DNA of 42,878 nucleotides, taken from positions 1 through 42,878 of the forward strand of contig JAINDK010000029.1 of assembly GCA_019931185.1 (NCBI GenBank). The letters are read 5' to 3'. A model generated the notes under the pieces. The model was not told where the DNA came from. It saw nothing but the letters and a program-made list of their open reading frames with translations, and searched no databases. This document shows, piece by piece, positions 16,571 through 24,617 of the stretch. The position numbers and the translations under genes are program-made. The DNA comes from Bryobacter sp. CoA8 C33 (GTDB taxonomy: Bacteria; Acidobacteriota; Terriglobia; Bryobacterales; Bryobacteraceae). Numbering within the stretch: the stretch's first letter is position 1; every line of letters begins with the position of its first letter.

Positions 16571-16639
16571 CATGGTCCGCCATCAGTCCTTTCCGATCCT
16601 GATTTCTTGTTGCAAAAATGTTGCCGGATCCTATGGCTG

Positions 16640-16725
16640 CTTCGATCATGCTTCGCAACCGATCCCACCGGTTTCACCAATCTCCTCGCCCAGATTGCCG
16701 GCTTGCTTCCGCGCCTCAGCCCTTG
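16640..16725 (+). pseudogene. Remnant of a third TadG-like C-terminus
   Basis: The codons ending at TGA 16723-16725 read ATDPTGFTNLLAQIAGLLPRLSP, aligning with the tail TTNPADLASLFAQIAGSLLRLSA of the intact gene. Upstream residues (about 16650-16657, WLLRSC) no longer match well. This shows that at least three tandem TadG-like copies once stood here. Confidence 0.65.
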
Positions 16726-16756
16726 ATGCCATCATGGTCTGTGAGCTTACAGCACC

Positions 16757-18430
16757 ATGCAGCGCCGCACTTTGTTAACTACTAGCCTGACGGGCATCCT
16801 GGGAGCCGCCGCACTGCCGGCGGCTCCTTTGCGTCCACGCGAACTCAAGGCCGATCTCGCCATCCTGGGCGGCGGTACGGGAGGCTGCGCCGCCGCCCTC
16901 GGCGCCTTGCGCGAAGGCCGCCGCGTCATCCTCACCGAACAAACCCGCTGGATCGGCGGCCAGCTCACCAGCCAACTCGTCCCCCCCGACGAACACCCCT
17001 GGATGGAGATGTTCGGTGGCACCCGGGCCTATCGCCAATACCGCGAAGCCGTCCGCGGCTTTTACTACAGCCACTTTCCCCTCACCGGCGAGGCACGGCG
17101 CCGCACCCCCTTCAACCCCGGCGGCGGCTCCGTCTCGGGCCTCACCCACGAGCCCCGCGTCAGCCTGGCCGTTCTCGAGGCGCTGCTCGCCCCCTATGCC
17201 GCCAGCGGCCAACTCACTCTCCTCACGGAATTCAAACCCGTAGCCACCCTTACCTCCGCCGACCGCATCACCGCCGTCACCGTCGAGCATACCGGCGAAA
17301 ATCACCGCATCACCCTCGCGGCCCCCTATTTCATCGACGCCACCGAGCAGGGCGATCTGCTCCCGCTCGCCCGCTGCGAATTCCTGACCGGCGCCGAGGG
17401 CCAGAGCCAGACCGGAGAACCAAGCGCCCCTTCTACCCCCCAGCCGGCCAACATCCAATCCTTCACCGTCTGCTTCGCCGTCTCCCACCACGACGGCGAA
17501 AACCACACGATCGACAAGCCCGAGGATTACGCCTTCTGGCGGGACTACATCCCGCGAATGACCCCCCCCTGGCCCGGCAAACTCCTCGCCTGGCACATGT
17601 CGAACCCGATTACGCTCGAAAAACGCGTTGTCGATTTCGACCCCCGCCAGGACCAGCCTCAGGCCGGGGCGCCGCTCAATCTCTGGCTCTACCGCCGCAT
17701 CCGCCGCCGTCTCAACTTCACCGATCCCCAACTCGACGCCGACATCAGCCTCATCAACTGGCCCCAAAACGATTACTGGCTCGGCAATCTCCACGGCGTG
17801 CCCGAAGCCGAAGCCGCCCGCCACCTCCGCCGCGGCAAACAACTCAGCCTCTCGCTGCTCTACTGGATGCAGACGGAAGCCCCCCGCGCCGATGGCAAGG
17901 CCGGCTGGCCCGGCCTCCGCCTGCGCCACGACCAGTCCGGCACCGAGGACGGCCTCGCCATGTACCCCTACATCCGCGAAAGCCGCCGCATCGCCGCCGA
18001 GTTCACCGTTCTCGAGCAACACGTCGCCACCAAGGGCCGCGAAACAACCGGCGCTGAAAAATTCGCCGACTCGGTCGGCATCGGCTCCTACCGCATCGAC
18101 CTCCATCCATCCTCGGGCGGGGACAATTACATTGACGTCTCGAGCCAGCCCTTCCAGATTCCCCTCGGCGCCCTGCTGCCCCAGCGCCTCGAAAACCTGA
18201 TCGCCGGGGCCAAAAACCTCGGCGTCACCCACATCACCAATGGCTGCTACCGCCTCCACCCCGTCGAATGGAATATCGGCGAATCCGCCGGGGCGCTGGC
18301 CGCCGAAGCCCTCCGCACGGGCGAACCCCCGCGCCAGATCCGCCGCAAACCCAAGCTGCTGGCCGATTTCCAGGCCCGCCTGCGTTCTCATGGAGTTCAA
18401 ACCGAATGGCCCTCGCTCTCTCCTCGCTAG
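16757..18430 (+). CDS. Exported FAD-dependent oxidoreductase
   Basis: A 557-residue flavoprotein of the FAD_oxidored (GidA-like/xanthan lyase-type) family common in Planctomycetes and Solibacter-like bacteria. It starts with QRRTLLTTSLTGILGAAALP, a twin-Arg-like signal peptide, then ADLAILGGGTGGCAAALGA at about residues 32-50, the FAD dinucleotide fold, TEQTRWIGGQLTSQ, and YFIDATEQGDLLPLA. The C-terminal part contains GGDNYIDVSSQPFQIPLGALLP and NLIAGAKNLGVTHITNGCYRLHPVEWNIGESAGALA, the second FAD-binding stretch. The substrate is unknown; relatives are found near sugar-degradation genes. The start codon ATG 16757 gives the signal peptide. Its last 25 bp overlap the start of the PQQ dehydrogenase, suggesting coupled translation of two exported redox enzymes. 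Confidence 0.82.
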   Translation: MQRRTLLTTSLTGILGAAALPAAPLRPRELKADLAILGGGTGGCAAALGALREGRRVILTEQTRWIGGQLTSQLVPPDEHPWMEMFGGTRAYRQYREAVRGFYYSHFPLTGEARRRTPFNPGGGSVSGLTHEPRVSLAVLEALLAPYAASGQLTLLTEFKPVATLTSADRITAVTVEHTGENHRITLAAPYFIDATEQGDLLPLARCEFLTGAEGQSQTGEPSAPSTPQPANIQSFTVCFAVSHHDGENHTIDKPEDYAFWRDYIPRMTPPWPGKLLAWHMSNPITLEKRVVDFDPRQDQPQAGAPLNLWLYRRIRRRLNFTDPQLDADISLINWPQNDYWLGNLHGVPEAEAARHLRRGKQLSLSLLYWMQTEAPRADGKAGWPGLRLRHDQSGTEDGLAMYPYIRESRRIAAEFTVLEQHVATKGRETTGAEKFADSVGIGSYRIDLHPSSGGDNYIDVSSQPFQIPLGALLPQRLENLIAGAKNLGVTHITNGCYRLHPVEWNIGESAGALAAEALRTGEPPRQIRRKPKLLADFQARLRSHGVQTEWPSLSPR

Positions 18431-20118
18431 CCCTCTTGCTCCTCGCCCAGCCCACGGCCATCACCCCGGCCAACGCCGGCCGGCTCACCGTCGCCTGGCG
18501 CTACCATCACGGCGAAAATCCCCCCCAACGCAACCCCGGCGATCGCCTCAGCTTTAACGCAACCCCAGTGCATGCCGAGGGCAAACTCTTCGTCATTACC
18601 CCCCGCGGCTCGGCCATCGCCCTCGACCCCGCCACCGGCAAGGAATTGTGGCGCCGCAACCGCACCGGCCCGGCGCGCCGCTCCTGGGGCGCCGCCTATG
18701 CCCAGGGCCGCCTGCTCTTCGGCACCCCTGACGGCAAACTCGTCTGCCTGCTCGCCCGCAATGGCGAACTGCTTTGGGAAACCGATCTCCGGCTCGGCCT
18801 CGCCGCCGGTCATCTCTCCCTAAACATGCCGCCCACGATCCTCGGCGACCTCGCAATCACCGGAGGCGAATTGCCCGAGGGGACGCCCCACGGCCCGGAA
18901 CCCCTCATCCGCGCCTGGCGCATCGCCAATGGCAAGCTCGCCTGGCAATTCCGCACCATCCCGCCCGACGGCGACCCCGCTGCCCTCACCTGGGCCCCCG
19001 GCTCGCGCACCGGCCGCACCGGCGTCAACGTCTGGGGCCAGTGCGCCGCCGCCCCGGAGGAGAACACGCTCTATTGCCCCACCGGCAGCCCCAGCTATGA
19101 CTTCTATGGCGGCGACCGCCACGGCGATAATCTCTACGCCAACTCCGTGCTCGCCCTCGAAGCGAAGACCGGCCGCCTCAAGTGGCACCGCCAGCTCGTC
19201 CACCACGACATCTGGGATTATGATCTCCCCGCCAAGCCCGTTCTGCTCGATATCGCCGGCCGCCCCGCCCTCCTTCAGGTCACCAAGATGGGCTTACTCT
19301 GGTTTCTCGACCGCCGCACGGGCGAGCCCATCTTTGGCGCCGAGGAGCGCGCCGTCCCCCCCAGCGCCGTCCCTGGCGAAAAAACCGCACCCACCCAACC
19401 CTTTCCTCTCAAACCTCCCCCCCTGGCTCGCATCCGCCTCAGCCCGGACGATCTGAATACGCTCACCCCCGAGTGGGCCGCCGAATGCCAGGCTCTCTTT
19501 GACCAGTCGGGCAACTCCGGCATCTTCGCCCCCTGGCTGTCTGACCGTTACACCATCATGCTCCCCGGCACCCTCGGCGGCGGCGCCTGGTCCGGAGCCG
19601 CGCATGACCCCCAACGCCGCCTCGTCTTCGTCAACATCAATGAACTCGGCATTATCGGCAAGATGACGCGCCGCGGCGACTCCTGGGTGCGCGTCTCCCC
19701 CGGTACACACGCCCGCTTCGCCACGGCGAATCTCGTCCCCTGCACGCTACCGCCCTGGAACACCCTCAACGCCATCGACACCACCACCGGCGAGGTGCGC
19801 TGGCGCGTGCCGCTCGGCGAGCTGCCGCAGGCCAAACAACTCGGCTTCGACAACACCGGCGCCTACGGCCTCGGCGGCGCGCTCGCCCTGCCCGGCGGCG
19901 TGGTCTTCATCGGCGGCGCCGCCGACCAGCACTTCCGCGCCTTCGATGCCGCCACCGGCCGCCTGCTCTGGCAACACCAGGCCGCCGGCAGCTTCTATGC
20001 CACCCCGGCCGTCTTCTCCGATGGCCGCGGCCGCGAAACGATCGTCGTCGCCAGCGGTGGCGGTGGCTTTTTCCCCGGTCCGCTCAACGACGAACTGATC
20101 GCCTTCCGGCTCCCCTAA
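18406..20118 (+). CDS. PQQ-dependent dehydrogenase (quinoprotein glucose/alcohol type)
   Basis: A 570-residue eight-bladed propeller dehydrogenase. A signal peptide (MALALSSLALLLLAQ) leads to ANAGRLTVAWRYHHG, then tryptophan-docking repeats such as AIALDPATGKELWRRN, LLARNGELLWET, LEAKTGRLKWHRQ and FDAATGRLLWQHQ. The signature WDYDLPAKPVL after HHDI, and the closing GGGFFPGPLNDELIAFRLP, are typical of soluble glucose-dehydrogenase-like quinoproteins. PQQ would be the cofactor in the periplasm. No CxxCH heme motif is present, so electrons must pass to a separate carrier. ATG 18406 is preferred over the longer frame from 18268 because it gives the signal peptide; it overlaps the FAD gene by 25 bp. 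No PQQ synthesis genes are in the window. Confidence 0.82.
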   Translation: MALALSSLALLLLAQPTAITPANAGRLTVAWRYHHGENPPQRNPGDRLSFNATPVHAEGKLFVITPRGSAIALDPATGKELWRRNRTGPARRSWGAAYAQGRLLFGTPDGKLVCLLARNGELLWETDLRLGLAAGHLSLNMPPTILGDLAITGGELPEGTPHGPEPLIRAWRIANGKLAWQFRTIPPDGDPAALTWAPGSRTGRTGVNVWGQCAAAPEENTLYCPTGSPSYDFYGGDRHGDNLYANSVLALEAKTGRLKWHRQLVHHDIWDYDLPAKPVLLDIAGRPALLQVTKMGLLWFLDRRTGEPIFGAEERAVPPSAVPGEKTAPTQPFPLKPPPLARIRLSPDDLNTLTPEWAAECQALFDQSGNSGIFAPWLSDRYTIMLPGTLGGGAWSGAAHDPQRRLVFVNINELGIIGKMTRRGDSWVRVSPGTHARFATANLVPCTLPPWNTLNAIDTTTGEVRWRVPLGELPQAKQLGFDNTGAYGLGGALALPGGVVFIGGAADQHFRAFDAATGRLLWQHQAAGSFYATPAVFSDGRGRETIVVASGGGGFFPGPLNDELIAFRLP

Positions 20119-20122
20119 ATGG

Positions 20123-20150
20123 AAAAAAGGGCGCCCCGCCGGGGGCGCCC
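20123..20150 (-). terminator. Intrinsic terminator of the lpdA-lipB-E2 operon
   Basis: Read on the minus strand, GGGCGCCCC (20150-20142), a 4-nt loop and GGGGCGCCC (20137-20129) form a 9-bp GC-only stem, followed by TTTTTT at 20128-20123. It lies 28 bp after the E2 stop codon. The plus-strand PQQ gene ends at 20118 on the other side but would lack a T-run, so the terminator mainly serves the minus-strand operon. Confidence 0.85.
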
Positions 20151-20178
20151 CCTCTCACCTGCTGTCGAGCGGCAGTGC

Positions 20179-21555
20179 CTACAGCACCTGCTCGCTGAAG
20201 TTCTCGAGGATTCCCTTGATCTTCTGGCAGAACTGATCGGCCAGCGCCCCGTCAATCAGACGGTGGTCAAAGGTCAGCGCCAGATGCGCCTGACTGCGAA
20301 TCGCGATCGCGTCATCCACCACCACCGGCACCTTCTCGATCGAGCCGATCCCGAGGATCGCCACATTCGGCTGGTTGATCACCGGCGTCGCGAAGATGCT
20401 GCCAAAGCTGCCAAAGTTCGTCAGCGCGAAGGTACCGCCCGAGATGTCATCCGGCTTCAACTGCTTGCCCCGCGCCCGGTTCGCCAGATCCACGATCGAC
20501 CGCTGCAGACCCACGATGTTCATCTCATCGGCCCGCTTGATCACCGGCACGATCAAACCCATGCCGCCATCAAGCGCCACGGCAACCCCCAGGTTCACTT
20601 CGTTGTGATAAATGATGTTGTCGCCTTCAATCGAGGAGTTCAACAAGGGATAAGCGCGCAGCGCCTCGCCGGCCGCCCGCGCGATAAACGGCAGGAAGGT
20701 CAGCCCGAAGCCATAACGCGCCTGGAACTCGTCCTTGTGCTTGGCCCGCAGCTTGGCGATCTTCGTCATGTCCACCTTGTGCACCGTCGTCACATGCGCT
20801 GAGGTGGACTTCGATTTGATCATGTGCTCGGCGATCTTGCGCCGCATGATGCTCATCGGCTCAACACGTGTCTTGGCCGGGCTGGCCGCAGCCGGGGCCG
20901 GCACGCTGCTGGCCGCCGGAGCCGCGGGCGCGGCAGCGGCAGCGGGAGCTACCGGCGCCGGAGCCGCCGCAGCCGGGCTGGGCGCCGCACTCGCCATCGT
21001 CCGCGCCGCCTGCGCCTCGATGTAGCCTTCAATGTCCTGTTTCGTGATCCGCCCACCGGCCCCCGTACCCGGCACCTGAGCCAGATCAATGTTGTACTCG
21101 CGCGCCATCTTGCGCACCAGCGGCGACAGCGGCCCGTTTACCGGCTCCACTTCAATCGCCGGAGCCGCCGCGGCCGGAGGGGGCGCCGGTGCAGGAGCCG
21201 CCGCGGGAGCCGGTGCTGGCGCGGGAGGCGCAACCGGAGCCGGAGCAACCGGTGCAGGCGGTGCAGGCGGTGCAGGCGGTGCCGCTGCGGCCGCCGCTAC
21301 CGGCGCCGCCGCAGCCGCACCCCCTTCCCCAATCCGTGCCACTACCGTGTTGATGCTCACCGTCGAGCCTTCCTTCACCAACACTTCCACCAGCGTGCCC
21401 GCCGCCGGCGACGGGATCTCCGTGTCTACCTTGTCCGTCGAGATCTCAAACAGCGGTTCGTCCCGCTCCACTTTCTCGCCCGGCTTCTTCAGCCAGCGCG
21501 TCAGCGTTCCCTCGACAATGCTTTCGCCCATTTGGGGCATCACGACGTCAGTCAT
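20179..21555 (-). CDS. 2-oxo acid dehydrogenase E2 (dihydrolipoyl acyltransferase)
   Basis: A 458-residue E2 core enzyme that moves the acyl group from E1 to CoA on a swinging lipoyl arm. The N-terminal lipoyl domain (1-78) carries the lipoylated Lys42 in EISTDKVDTE. A long Ala/Pro linker follows (about 80-140), then the E3/E1-binding domain (SPLVRKMAREYNIDLAQVPG, GRITKQDIEGYI), a second Ala/Pro linker and the catalytic domain with TFDHRLIDGALA: His431 and Asp435. Whether it serves pyruvate, 2-oxoglutarate or branched-chain 2-oxo acids cannot be settled from sequence. The start ATG overlaps the stop of lipB by one base (TGATG). E1 is not in the window; E3 (lpdA) is two genes upstream. A terminator lies directly behind. 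Confidence 0.88.
   Translation of the reverse strand: MTDVVMPQMGESIVEGTLTRWLKKPGEKVERDEPLFEISTDKVDTEIPSPAAGTLVEVLVKEGSTVSINTVVARIGEGGAAAAAPVAAAAAAPPAPPAPPAPVAPAPVAPPAPAPAPAAAPAPAPPPAAAAPAIEVEPVNGPLSPLVRKMAREYNIDLAQVPGTGAGGRITKQDIEGYIEAQAARTMASAAPSPAAAAPAPVAPAAAAAPAAPAASSVPAPAAASPAKTRVEPMSIMRRKIAEHMIKSKSTSAHVTTVHKVDMTKIAKLRAKHKDEFQARYGFGLTFLPFIARAAGEALRAYPLLNSSIEGDNIIYHNEVNLGVAVALDGGMGLIVPVIKRADEMNIVGLQRSIVDLANRARGKQLKPDDISGGTFALTNFGSFGSIFATPVINQPNVAILGIGSIEKVPVVVDDAIAIRSQAHLALTFDHRLIDGALADQFCQKIKGILENFSEQVL
21251..21277. repeat. 9-bp tandem repeat in the E2 Ala/Pro linker
   Basis: Three exact units of GGTGCAGGC stand head to tail and encode part of the Ala/Pro linker on the minus strand. The wider 20880-21310 stretch is compositionally simple for the same reason. 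Slippage here would change linker length without breaking the frame. Confidence 0.7.
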
Positions 21556-22241
21556 CAGTGCGTCTCCTGTAATTGTTCAATCCTAGCCGGTAGCTCGTGT
21601 GCGAAGATCTCCGCCAGATGCCGCGTCAGCCGCTGCATCACTTCCTCCCGTTCCGCCTCGACACCCAATTCGGCCATCGACGTGACCGGTAGCGTCAGTC
21701 CACACGGAACGATCAGTTGAAAATAGCGAAGCTCCGGTTTCCAGTTCAATGCAAAGCCGTGGCTGCTCACCCAGCGGCTCATGTGTATTCCCAGCGCGCA
21801 GATCTTGGCTGGCGCTCCATCCTCCCGCCTCACATACACACCCGTTTCCTTGCCCTCGCGTGTATGCGCCGCAATGCTGTATTCTCCCAGCGTCCGCACC
21901 ACCGCTTCTTCAAGCGCCTTCACGTAAGCCCGCAAATCCTTGCGCCACGCCGCCACGTCAAAAATCGGATAGCCCACGATCTGCCCCGGCCCGTGATACG
22001 TCACATCCCCGCCCCGGTCTGTCTCGAACACCCCGATCCCCTGCCCCGCCAGCCAGTCCCGCCCGGCGAGAATGTGCTGTTCTTCGGCGTTGCGCCCCAT
22101 CGTGATCACATGCGGGTGCTCGGCGAACAGCAGCGTGTCCGGCACCAAGCCAGCCTTGCGCTTCTCGACATAGTCCCGCTGGATGGCCCAGGCCTCGTCC
22201 CAGCGGACTCGGCCCAGATCCACCACCTCCAGTCTACGCAT
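21555..22241 (-). CDS. lipB: Octanoyl-[acyl-carrier-protein]:protein octanoyltransferase LipB
   Basis: A 228-residue LipB that moves octanoate from acyl carrier protein to lipoyl domains, the first step of protein lipoylation in the cytoplasm. The family signature RGGDVTYHGPGQIVGYPI is at residues 76-93. The catalytic pair is visible as Lys146 in PAKICALGI and Cys180 in FQLIVPCGL, and HGFALNW and TSMAEL are also conserved. Length is normal. It lies between lpdA (8-bp overlap) and the E2 gene (1-bp overlap), whose lipoyl domain is its natural substrate. lipA, which would insert the sulfurs, is not in the window. Confidence 0.93.
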   Translation of the reverse strand: MRRLEVVDLGRVRWDEAWAIQRDYVEKRKAGLVPDTLLFAEHPHVITMGRNAEEQHILAGRDWLAGQGIGVFETDRGGDVTYHGPGQIVGYPIFDVAAWRKDLRAYVKALEEAVVRTLGEYSIAAHTREGKETGVYVRREDGAPAKICALGIHMSRWVSSHGFALNWKPELRYFQLIVPCGLTLPVTSMAELGVEAEREEVMQRLTRHLAEIFAHELPARIEQLQETH

Positions 22242-23628
22242 TAATCGCCATTCCGTAGACGGCGCTGAAGGCCTCGCCTACTGCTTCGTATTGCGTCGGG
22301 TGCGCATGGATCGTATTCATGATCGTCTCCACGGTCGCCTCGGCTTCCATCGCCACCACGGCCTCGGCAATCAACTCATAGCCATGATGCCCAATGATAT
22401 GCACGCCGAGTATCTCGCCAAAAGTCTCATCGGCCACAACCTTCACAAACCCTTCGTGATGGCCCACAATCGACGCCTTCGAGTTCGCCGCGAACGGAAA
22501 CTTGCCCACCTTCACTTTGTAGCCCGCCGCCTTGGCCTGCGCCTCGGTCAGCCCGACGCTCCCAATGCCCGGGTCCGTATAGGTCGCCCCGGGAATCCGG
22601 TTCTTCTTGATCGGCGTCACTTCCGTGCCCGCGATGTGACCGATGGCCACCAGCCCCTCGGCCGTCGCCACATGCGCCAACTGCGGCGTACCCAGCACGA
22701 CGTCACCAATCGCATAGACGCCCGGCTCGGCCGTTTGCTGAAATCCATTCACCTTGATGAAGCCACGGTCGGTTTCGATCTTCGTATTTTCGATGCCGAT
22801 CGACTCCGTGTTCGGCTTGCGCCCCACGGCCACCAGCAGCGTCTCCACAGACACCTGCTCCACCTTGCCGTTGGCCAGCGTCGCCGTGAAGCTCACATGG
22901 TCGGCGTGCACCTGCACGTTTTCCACCTTCGCCCCTGTCTCGCAGCGAATCCCTTCCTTCTTGAAACTCCGCTCCAGTTCCTTCGACACTTCCTCGTCCT
23001 CGACCGGAACCAGCCGCGGCAGCATCTCGAAGATCGTCACTTCGCTGCCAAAGCGGCGGAAGATATTGCCAAACTCGACGCCGACCGCGCCCGCACCAAT
23101 AATGCCGAGCGTCTTCGGCACGCTCTGCAACTCGAGGATCTCCACGTTCGTCACGATCCGCGGCGATTGCGGCTTGAGCCCCGGTATCATCCGCGCCTCC
23201 GAGCCCGTCGCGATTACGATCGCCTTGGCCTCGATTACCTTCTTCTGCCCGTTCTGATCCACTTCCACCTTGCCGCCGCCAAGCAGCCGCCCGTAGCCGG
23301 GGATCACTTCCACCTTGTTTTTCTTCATGAGGAAGTCAATGCCCTTGGCGTGCTTGGAAACGATCTTCGCCTTGCGGTCGATCACGTTCGGGAAGTGCAG
23401 CACCGGTTGCTGGCAACTGATGCCTTCCTCTTCCGGATGCATGAAGTAATTCCACACGCTCGCCGTATGCAGCAGCGCCTTCGTCGGCACGCAGCCCACA
23501 TGCAGGCACGTCCCGCCCAGCTTCGGAGCCTTTTCAATAATCGCGGCCTTCAGGCCGAATTGCCCGGCGCGCACCGCCGCTGAGTAGCCTCCCGGGCCAC
23601 TGCCGATAATCACTACGTCGTAAGACAT
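22234..23628 (-). CDS. lpdA: Dihydrolipoyl dehydrogenase (E3)
   Basis: A 464-residue flavoprotein that reoxidises dihydrolipoamide with NAD+. It opens with YDVVIIGSGPGGYSAAVRAG (FAD site) and carries the redox disulfide in GGTCLHVGCVPTKALL, Cys41 and Cys46. The NAD site is GIIGAGAVGVEFGNIF, the second FAD segment GVYAIGDV, and the C-terminal HAHPTQYEAVGEAF supplies the catalytic His-Glu pair to the partner subunit. Start ATG 23628 has AAAGGGA 6-7 nt upstream. It begins the lpdA-lipB-E2 block but stands only 43 bp behind the HNH nuclease gene on the same strand, so it may share the upstream transcript or use a promoter inside ptuB-like DNA. Confidence 0.93.
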   Translation of the reverse strand: MSYDVVIIGSGPGGYSAAVRAGQFGLKAAIIEKAPKLGGTCLHVGCVPTKALLHTASVWNYFMHPEEEGISCQQPVLHFPNVIDRKAKIVSKHAKGIDFLMKKNKVEVIPGYGRLLGGGKVEVDQNGQKKVIEAKAIVIATGSEARMIPGLKPQSPRIVTNVEILELQSVPKTLGIIGAGAVGVEFGNIFRRFGSEVTIFEMLPRLVPVEDEEVSKELERSFKKEGIRCETGAKVENVQVHADHVSFTATLANGKVEQVSVETLLVAVGRKPNTESIGIENTKIETDRGFIKVNGFQQTAEPGVYAIGDVVLGTPQLAHVATAEGLVAIGHIAGTEVTPIKKNRIPGATYTDPGIGSVGLTEAQAKAAGYKVKVGKFPFAANSKASIVGHHEGFVKVVADETFGEILGVHIIGHHGYELIAEAVVAMEAEATVETIMNTIHAHPTQYEAVGEAFSAVYGMAINA

Positions 23629-23671
23629 GGGTTCCCTTTCAGTGTAACAATGCCCGCCGCTCGAACCTGTT

Positions 23672-24613
23672 TCAAAATCTCAGTTTCTCCACCTCCACCC
23701 GGCACCCCGCTTCCTCCCAACGCTGCTCGAGCCAGCCGCGGACCGCCGCTCCACTCAACTCCCATAATGTCCGCAGCACCCACAGCCGCTCTTCTTCTCC
23801 TGGCTCGATTTCCAGTTCGGCCAGAACCTCGATCGCCATGCTCTGCCGCTCCTCATCGGCGCTGGGAATCAGTTCCTCCCGGTTATACTGCTTCAACCGT
23901 TGCACCACCAGCAGACTGTGGCGGCTGTGGCGGCTTGCCATCACGCGCACGGCATCCTCGCGGCCATCCTCGACGTAGCGCAGAGCCTCGGAGATTACGC
24001 GGCGACGGTCTTGAACCAGTAGCCCGTCCCGGTTCCAGCGGAAGAACTCGCCGATCGCCTCGACCCGGCGCCGCTGTTCCGCGTCGAGGCCCGGCGCCGG
24101 CTCGAGGATTCCATTCTCCAGATCGGCGATCACCCAGTCCTCCAGATCCTCCCATGCCGGATGCGCCAGCACCGGATCCTCAGCCGCCAGATCCTTCCGG
24201 GTGTCATAGCGCAAGCGCCGCGCCTCGTCGCGCAGGGGAAACTTCGTTCGCTTGAGCGTCCGATTGCAACGGCTGCAACTAAGTAAATAATTGCCGAGTT
24301 CATAAGCCAACCACCAGTAGCCCCCATTGGGCGCTTCGATTCGGGCGCCCGACTTGACGGAGTTCTTCGGGCGGTAATGCTCAACATCCCCCCGGTCATT
24401 CTGCGGCAAAAGTGAACCGCAAAATCCACACACCCGTCCCTGACTGGCGTACAGCACGCCCCGCACATCGGCCTCGTTCCCGTGATCGGGAAAATGGAGC
24501 GGCGCCCCCGGGTCAGCCTCCCGCTGCTGCCGGTGCTCACCCCGTTTCAAGCCCCCCTTACCCGCTTGCGCCAACGTCGGCGGTTCCACTGCCGCCATCC
24601 GGTACCGTCTCAT
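23672..24613 (-). CDS. ptuB: HNH endonuclease, Septu PtuB-like
   Basis: A 313-residue nuclease of the HNH type. Cys62 and Cys65 (RVCGFCGS) and Cys113 and Cys116 (LLSCSRCN) form a zinc ribbon around the active site. The catalytic His79 lies in DVEHYRPKN, and Asn108 and Asn117 complete the HNH fold. The order CxxC, VEHYRPK, WLAY, NYLLSCxxCN, K-x-x-FPL is that of the HNH effectors paired with AAA ATPases in Septu and retron-linked systems (TIGR02646-like). From residue 130 to the end lies a helical extension with no known motif. It starts 4 bp behind the ATPase gene, and such pairing is the Septu hallmark. The name ptuB is by analogy; activity is inferred. Confidence 0.7.
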   Translation of the reverse strand: MRRYRMAAVEPPTLAQAGKGGLKRGEHRQQREADPGAPLHFPDHGNEADVRGVLYASQGRVCGFCGSLLPQNDRGDVEHYRPKNSVKSGARIEAPNGGYWWLAYELGNYLLSCSRCNRTLKRTKFPLRDEARRLRYDTRKDLAAEDPVLAHPAWEDLEDWVIADLENGILEPAPGLDAEQRRRVEAIGEFFRWNRDGLLVQDRRRVISEALRYVEDGREDAVRVMASRHSRHSLLVVQRLKQYNREELIPSADEERQSMAIEVLAELEIEPGEEERLWVLRTLWELSGAAVRGWLEQRWEEAGCRVEVEKLRF

Positions 24614-24617
24614 GCCG

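Noticed and set aside
16775-18400. 541-codon open frame on the minus strand
   Set aside because: It is antisense to the FAD oxidoreductase and consists of Gly, Ala, Glu and Asp-rich filler, as expected from the complement of C-rich third positions.
21251-21277. Tandem 9-bp units considered as a CRISPR-like or regulatory array
   Set aside because: The units have no spacers and are plain coding repeats of an Ala/Pro linker.
20824-21720. Plus-strand Arg-rich frame that might look like a nucleic-acid-binding protein
   Set aside because: Complement of the Ala/Pro linker of E2; composition follows from the repeat, not from a gene.
22183-23583. 466-codon open frame on the plus strand
   Set aside because: Antisense shadow of lpdA, very His, Arg and Leu-rich without motifs.
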